A DNA stretch of 64,000 nucleotides from Actinoplanes couchii (lineage in GTDB: Bacteria; Actinomycetota; Actinomycetes; Mycobacteriales; Micromonosporaceae), in contig NZ_BOMG01000027.1 in assembly GCF_016862075.1 (NCBI RefSeq), positions 62,001-126,000 on the forward strand. Direction: 5' to 3'. Positions within the stretch are counted from its first letter, which is position 1; each line of letters opens with the position of its first letter. Shown piece after piece: positions 59,915 to 64,000 of the stretch. The notes below the pieces were generated by a model. The model did not search any database, had not been told where the DNA came from, and saw only the letters and a list, made by a program, of their open reading frames with translations. A program made the translations under genes and the position numbers.

Positions 59915-62596
59915 CTACGCCAGGTCGCCCAGCGCCTTTTCGACGGCGGCCAGCAACACCGGCGCCTGATCCGCGGGCACGCCGCCGCCCTGCGCCAGAT
60001 CGGCGTTGCCGCCACCCCGGCCGGACAGCGCCGCCTTCACCAGATCCTGCGCGGACACGCCCCGGCCCTTGGCCGCCGCGTTGACCGCCACGATCAGCGA
60101 CGCCTTGCCGTTGGAACGCGCGGTCACCGCGACCACCGCCGGACGCGCGGCGTCGATCTTGCCGCGAACCTCCTGCGCGAGGGTACGGACGTCGTTGCCG
60201 GCCGCCCCCTCCGGCGCCTCGGTGCCCACGTAGGCCACACCACGCACGTCCTTGGCCTGGCCGGCGAGCGCGCCCGCCCCACCCAGGACCATCTGCGCGC
60301 GCATCTTCTCGAGTTCCTTCTCCGCGTCGCGCAGCGCCGTGACGGTCTGCTCGACCCGGTCGGCGACCTGGTCACCGGGCACCCGGAACAGGTCCGCCAG
60401 TCGCGACACCAGCAGGTGCTCCTTGGCCAGGAAGCTGAAGGCGTCCAGACCGACAAGAGCCTCGACACGCCGTACGCCGGAACCGATCGACTGCTCGTTG
60501 AGGATCTTCACCAGGCCCAGCTGGCCGGACCGGGCCACGTGGGTGCCACCGCACAGCTCCCGCGCGTAGTCACCGACCTCGACGACCCGGACCTCGTCGC
60601 CGTACTTCTCGCCGAACAGCGCCATCGCACCGAGCCGGCGCGCCTCCTCCTGCGAGGTGACGAACGCGTTGACCTCGAGGTCGCTCAGCAGCACCTCGTT
60701 GATCTGCTGCTCGACGTCGAACAGCACCGACGGGCTGACCGCGCCCGGGGTGTGGAAGTCGAACCGCAGCCGGCCCGGCGCGTTCAGCGAACCCGCCTGG
60801 GTCGCCGACTCACCGAGGAAGTTGCGCATCGTCTGGTGCACCAGGTGGGTCGCGGTGTGCGACCGGGAGATCGCCTTGCGGCGGGTCACGTCGATCTCGG
60901 CGAGCGCCGTCTCACCGGCCCGCACCTCACCCCGGACGACCCGCGCCTTGTGCACGATCAGGCCCGGGATCGGCTGCTGCACGTCGACGATCTCCAGCCG
61001 GCCGTTGCCGACGTTGATCACGCCGGTGTCGGCCTGCTGGCCACCGCCCTCCGCGTAGAACGGGGTGGTGTCCAGGACCAGCTCGACGAAGTCACCCTCG
61101 CCGGCCACCTCTTGTTTTCCGGAGGCGCCGATCAGCGCCCGCACCCGGGATTCACGGGTGATCTCCTGGTAACCGGTGAACTCGACCGCGCCGCCCGCCT
61201 CCAGCGCCGAACGGTACGCCGACAGGTCCGCGTGGCCCGTCTTGCGCGCCGCCGCGTCCGCCTTCGCCCGGTTCCGCTGGTCGGCCATCAGCCGGCGGAA
61301 GCCCTCCTGGTCGACCTGCAGACCCTGCTCCTGCGCGATCTCCAGGGTCAGGTCGATCGGGAAGCCGTACGTGTCGTGCAGCTGGAACGCCTTGTCGCCG
61401 CTCAGCTGGGAGCTCCCCTTGGACTTCGACTCGGTGATCGCCGTGTCCAGGATGTTGGTGCCCGCCTTCAGCGTGGAGAGGAACGCCTCCTCCTCCGCGT
61501 AGGCGTAGGTCGAGATGCGGCCGAACTCCTTGGCCACCTCCGGGTACGACGGGGCCATGCAGTCCCGCGCGATCGGCAGCAGGATCGGCAGCGCCGGCTC
61601 CTGCCAGCCGAGCAGGCGGATCGCCCGGATCGCCCGGCGCATGATGCGGCGCAGCACGTAGCCGCGGCCCTCGTTCGACGGCACGATGCCGTCGGCGATC
61701 AGCATCAGCGCGGTCCGCACGTGGTCGGCGATCACCCGCAGGCGCACGTCGTCCGGGTGGCTCTCGGACGCGGCGTGCCCGGACTGCTTGCCGTACTCCT
61801 TGCCGGTCATCTCGGCGGCCTTCGCCAGGATCGGCTTGACCTCGTCGATCTCGTACAGGTTGTCGACACCCTGCAGGATCGACGCGATGCGCTCCAGGCC
61901 CATGCCGGTGTCGATGTTCTGCTTCGGCAGGTCACCGACGATCGTGAACTCTTCCTTCGACTTCACGTCGGTGATCTCGTGCTGCATGAAGACCAGGTTC
62001 CAGAACTCCAGGTACCGGTCCTCGTCGACCTCCGGACCGCCCTCCTGGCCGTACGCCGGGCCGCGGTCGTAGTACAGCTCCGAGCACGGGCCGGCCGGGC
62101 CGGGGATGCCCATCGACCAGAAGTTGTCCTTCTTGCCGCGGCGCACGATCCGCTCCGCCGGCAGACCGGTCCGCAGCCACATCTCGATGGCCTCGTCGTC
62201 GTCCAGGTAGACGGTCGCCCAGATCTTCTCCGGGTCCAGACCGAAACCACCCTCCTCGACCGGCTTCGTCGACAGCTCCCACGCCAGCCGGATCGCGTCC
62301 GCCTTGAAGTAGTCGCCGAACGAGAAGTTGCCGTTCATCTGGAAGAACGTGCCGTGCCGGGAGGTCTTGCCGACCTCGTCGATGTCCGGCGTGCGGATGC
62401 ACTTCTGCACACTCGCGGCGCGGTCGTACGGTGCGGCCTGCTGGCCCAGGAAGAACGGGACGAACTGCACCATGCCGGCGTTGATGAACAGCAGGTTCGG
62501 GTCGTCGATAGCCGGCAGCGGGGCACTCGGGACCACCGTGTGCCCGTTCGCCTCGAAATGCGCCAGGAAGCGCCGCTTGACTTCCGCCGTTCTCAT
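59915..62596 (-). CDS. alaS: Alanine--tRNA ligase
   Basis: An 893-residue class II synthetase with aminoacylation, editing and oligomerisation domains. It begins [20 protein letters not shown]; motif 2 lies near [20 protein letters not shown], and the editing site carries [14 protein letters not shown] and [10 protein letters not shown] (zinc ligands). The C-terminal coiled-coil and C-Ala domain are complete, including [15 protein letters not shown]. It overlaps the DUF6167 stop by 4 nt. Confidence 0.98.
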   Translation of the reverse strand: MRTAEVKRRFLAHFEANGHTVVPSAPLPAIDDPNLLFINAGMVQFVPFFLGQQAAPYDRAASVQKCIRTPDIDEVGKTSRHGTFFQMNGNFSFGDYFKADAIRLAWELSTKPVEEGGFGLDPEKIWATVYLDDDEAIEMWLRTGLPAERIVRRGKKDNFWSMGIPGPAGPCSELYYDRGPAYGQEGGPEVDEDRYLEFWNLVFMQHEITDVKSKEEFTIVGDLPKQNIDTGMGLERIASILQGVDNLYEIDEVKPILAKAAEMTGKEYGKQSGHAASESHPDDVRLRVIADHVRTALMLIADGIVPSNEGRGYVLRRIMRRAIRAIRLLGWQEPALPILLPIARDCMAPSYPEVAKEFGRISTYAYAEEEAFLSTLKAGTNILDTAITESKSKGSSQLSGDKAFQLHDTYGFPIDLTLEIAQEQGLQVDQEGFRRLMADQRNRAKADAAARKTGHADLSAYRSALEAGGAVEFTGYQEITRESRVRALIGASGKQEVAGEGDFVELVLDTTPFYAEGGGQQADTGVINVGNGRLEIVDVQQPIPGLIVHKARVVRGEVRAGETALAEIDVTRRKAISRSHTATHLVHQTMRNFLGESATQAGSLNAPGRLRFDFHTPGAVSPSVLFDVEQQINEVLLSDLEVNAFVTSQEEARRLGAMALFGEKYGDEVRVVEVGDYARELCGGTHVARSGQLGLVKILNEQSIGSGVRRVEALVGLDAFSFLAKEHLLVSRLADLFRVPGDQVADRVEQTVTALRDAEKELEKMRAQMVLGGAGALAGQAKDVRGVAYVGTEAPEGAAGNDVRTLAQEVRGKIDAARPAVVAVTARSNGKASLIVAVNAAAKGRGVSAQDLVKAALSGRGGGNADLAQGGGVPADQAPVLLAAVEKALGDLA

Positions 62597-62883
62597 CGAT
62601 TTCCCTCCTGCGAGCCGGGCTGCGCATCGTCACGCAGCTCGGCGAACTTGTCCTCGTACAGCTCCCCGGCGGCGAACGCCTCGTGGATCTGCTGTTCCCG
62701 CTCGGCCATGCCGTCGCGAACGTCCTCCACGAAGCTACGCATCGACTCGACCAAGCCGCCAGCGGATTCCGACAGCGAGGTGGCGATGCCCGTCGGGGTG
62801 AACTCGTTGGCCTTCTGGTTCAGCTTGCGGACGACCAGGGCGCCGACGGCCAAACCGACGCCGAGCCACAGCAGACGCTTCAC
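62593..62883 (-). CDS. DUF6167 family small membrane protein
   Basis: A 96-residue protein with one N-terminal membrane-spanning or peripheral helix ([19 protein letters not shown]) and an acidic amphipathic C-terminal helix ([21 protein letters not shown]). Conserved directly upstream of alaS in actinobacteria and named DUF6167; the function is unknown. It overlaps alaS by 4 nt and lies 29 nt after the DUF948 gene. Confidence 0.8.
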   Translation of the reverse strand: MKRLLWLGVGLAVGALVVRKLNQKANEFTPTGIATSLSESAGGLVESMRSFVEDVRDGMAEREQQIHEAFAAGELYEDKFAELRDDAQPGSQEGNR

Positions 62884-62912
62884 GCGGTATCCCTACTTCC
62901 CTGCTTCGGGTC

Positions 62913-63362
62913 TCAGCGGTTCGCCTTGCGGCGCTGCTTCACGGCGGCGCGGACCTCGCGCTCCTCCTCGGCACTGCGGCGCGCGTTCGCGGCCTTCCGC
63001 AGCCCGTAACCGAACGAGGCGACCTTCACCAGCGGGTTCGCGGCAGCCGCCGACACCACGGTGACCAGGTTCGCGATGTTCGCCGACACGTTCTGCGCGT
63101 GCTCGGTCATCGTGTCGACCTTGGCCAGCTGCACGTTGACACCGTCCAAAGAGACCTGGACCTGGCTCAGCGCCACGTTCACGTTCTCCACGGTGTGATT
63201 CACGTTGGTGAGCAGCGGGCCGGTCCGGTCGACCACGTCGTTGATCGCGTTGGTCGTGGCGTCGATGGTGCGCCCCAGCTTGAGGATCGGCACGGCCAGC
63301 ACCAGAACGAGCATGAGGAAAGCGCCCGCCGCGACAAGGCCTGCGATATCTCCGGCATTCAT
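62913..63362 (-). CDS. DUF948 domain-containing membrane protein
   Basis: A 149-residue protein with one N-terminal transmembrane helix (GLVAAGAFLMLVLVLAVPIL) and a long amphipathic helix with heptad-like pattern (NDVVDRTGPLLTNVNHTVENV) characteristic of DUF948. The C-terminus is highly basic (RAAVKQRRKANR). It pairs with the DUF6167 gene in this conserved locus; the role is unknown, but a membrane-associated coiled-coil assembly is plausible (inference). Confidence 0.85.
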   Translation of the reverse strand: MNAGDIAGLVAAGAFLMLVLVLAVPILKLGRTIDATTNAINDVVDRTGPLLTNVNHTVENVNVALSQVQVSLDGVNVQLAKVDTMTEHAQNVSANIANLVTVVSAAAANPLVKVASFGYGLRKAANARRSAEEEREVRAAVKQRRKANR

Positions 63363-63442
63363 GTGGCGCGGTCTCCTATTCGGGTGGTCACGGTTTCGGC
63401 GAGACGACTAGCAGACCCTACCGTCCGTGACCACCACCCGCG

Positions 63443-64000
63443 TCACGACGCCTGGGGTGTCGGGGATAAGAGGGAGTCGGTGTCCGGCAGCGTCGGTTCC
63501 GGCGTCTCCCCCAGCGGCCCCGGAGCGGTGTCCGTCTTGCCCCGGGTGTCGGCGATCGTGTTCTGCACCTTGATCCGCACCGACGATCCGGTGCACTCGC
63601 CCGGCTCCTGCGGCTCCACCGGCGCCTCGCCCGCCGGCGGATTCAACTCCGCCGCGAAGTGGTCCACCGCACAACCCGGCAGGCCGACAAAAAGATCAAG
63701 CGTCAGCTCGTCCTGCCGCCAGCAGCTGTGACTCTCCTCGTCCGGCCGGGACGGCTTCTCGCAGGCCTCCGCCGTCCACTGCGTCCAGCCGGCCTTCGAC
63801 AGCGCCTGCGAGTACTCGGTCGCCGTCTCCGGGAACGGCCGGTCCGACGCGGCCTCCCGCTCCCGGAACGAACATTCACTGATGCACAGGGCGCTGCCGA
63901 ACTCCTGGTCCTTGGGCGCCTTGTCCGCCCAGGTACCGACCGCCAGCCGGTCCAGCGAGGCGAAGACCGGGTCGGTGCTCATCGCCCGGACCCCGAAGAA
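63443..64000 (-). CDS. Uncharacterised secreted or membrane-anchored protein, 5' end outside window
   Basis: The frame stays open to the window edge, with FFGVRA preceding a methionine at 63982, so the true start and probably an N-terminal transmembrane helix lie outside. At least 185 residues are visible. Seven cysteines (ALCISECSF, EACEK, SCWRQ, GCAVD, ECTG) suggest a disulfide-bonded extracellular domain. The C-terminus is Pro/Thr/Glu-rich and flexible. I recognise no family. It is 80 bp upstream of the DUF948 gene on the same strand. Confidence 0.65.
   Translation of the reverse strand, partial: FFGVRAMSTDPVFASLDRLAVGTWADKAPKDQEFGSALCISECSFREREAASDRPFPETATEYSQALSKAGWTQWTAEACEKPSRPDEESHSCWRQDELTLDLFVGLPGCAVDHFAAELNPPAGEAPVEPQEPGECTGSSVRIKVQNTIADTRGKTDTAPGPLGETPEPTLPDTDSLLSPTPQAS

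Overview
The window is very GC-rich, densely packed chromosomal DNA from an actinomycete, most likely the family Micromonosporaceae and probably an Actinoplanes-like genus (inference from protein sequences and gene order). Supporting signs are BldD with an intact c-di-GMP motif, an actinobacterial-type integration host factor, the conserved order DUF948-DUF6167-alaS-ruvX-mltG-aroE-aroC-aroK-aroB-aroQ-efp-nusB next to bldD and the pyr operon, frequent GTG/TTG starts, and several start codons that lie 6-7 nt after a TANNNT box. I see no tRNA or rRNA, prophage, insertion sequence or CRISPR array. Nearly everything is core metabolism or translation, with a few accessory islands.

Layout. 1-5.2 kb (minus): a coupled operon of a DUF4132 protein, a MoxR-type AAA+ ATPase and a DUF5682 protein cut by the window edge; this is the best candidate for a poorly described system. 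5.5-7.4 kb (plus): a GNAT acetyltransferase and a DUF3616 protein. 7.5-13.5 kb (minus): translation genes infC-rpmI-rplT, a SpoU rRNA methyltransferase and pheST. 13.8-15.4 kb (minus): hisE-hisG and a PH-like membrane protein. 15.5-17.9 kb (plus): a polar amino-acid ABC transporter. 18-22.6 kb (minus): three cell-surface glycan-type genes (family 2 glycosyltransferase, an uncharacterised protein, a methyltransferase-like protein with a coiled coil). 22.7-26.2 kb (minus): riboflavin operon ribD-ribE-ribB-ribH behind an FMN riboswitch. 26.4-34.1 kb (minus): a response-regulator GGDEF protein, rpe, rsmB-fmt-def and priA.

34.5-39.1 kb (minus): histidine phosphatase, metK, coaBC, rpoZ, gmk and mihF. 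39.3-49.6 kb (minus): the complete pyrimidine operon pyrR-pyrB-pyrC-carA-carB-pyrD, then bioA, then pyrF, mostly with start/stop overlaps; a stem-loop next to the pyrR Shine-Dalgarno suggests PyrR translational control. bldD (plus) is divergent from it. 50.5-64 kb (minus): nusB, efp, the shikimate genes aroQ, aroB, aroK, aroC and aroE, two tandem MltG paralogues, ruvX, alaS and two small membrane proteins. This run is interrupted by one plus-strand gene that fuses a ribbon-helix-helix-like N-terminus to Clp N-domain-like repeats.

A window-wide theme is short tandem duplication: a 59-bp duplication of the ribD start that creates a coupled upstream ORF, an 18-bp repeat expansion inside the ribD deaminase domain, 35-bp and 22-bp repeats across two convergent gene ends, and GC-rich intergenic repeats. 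Other observations are a non-canonical AUC start for infC, a probable catalytic Glu-to-Gln change in one MltG copy, and possible leader control of pheST.
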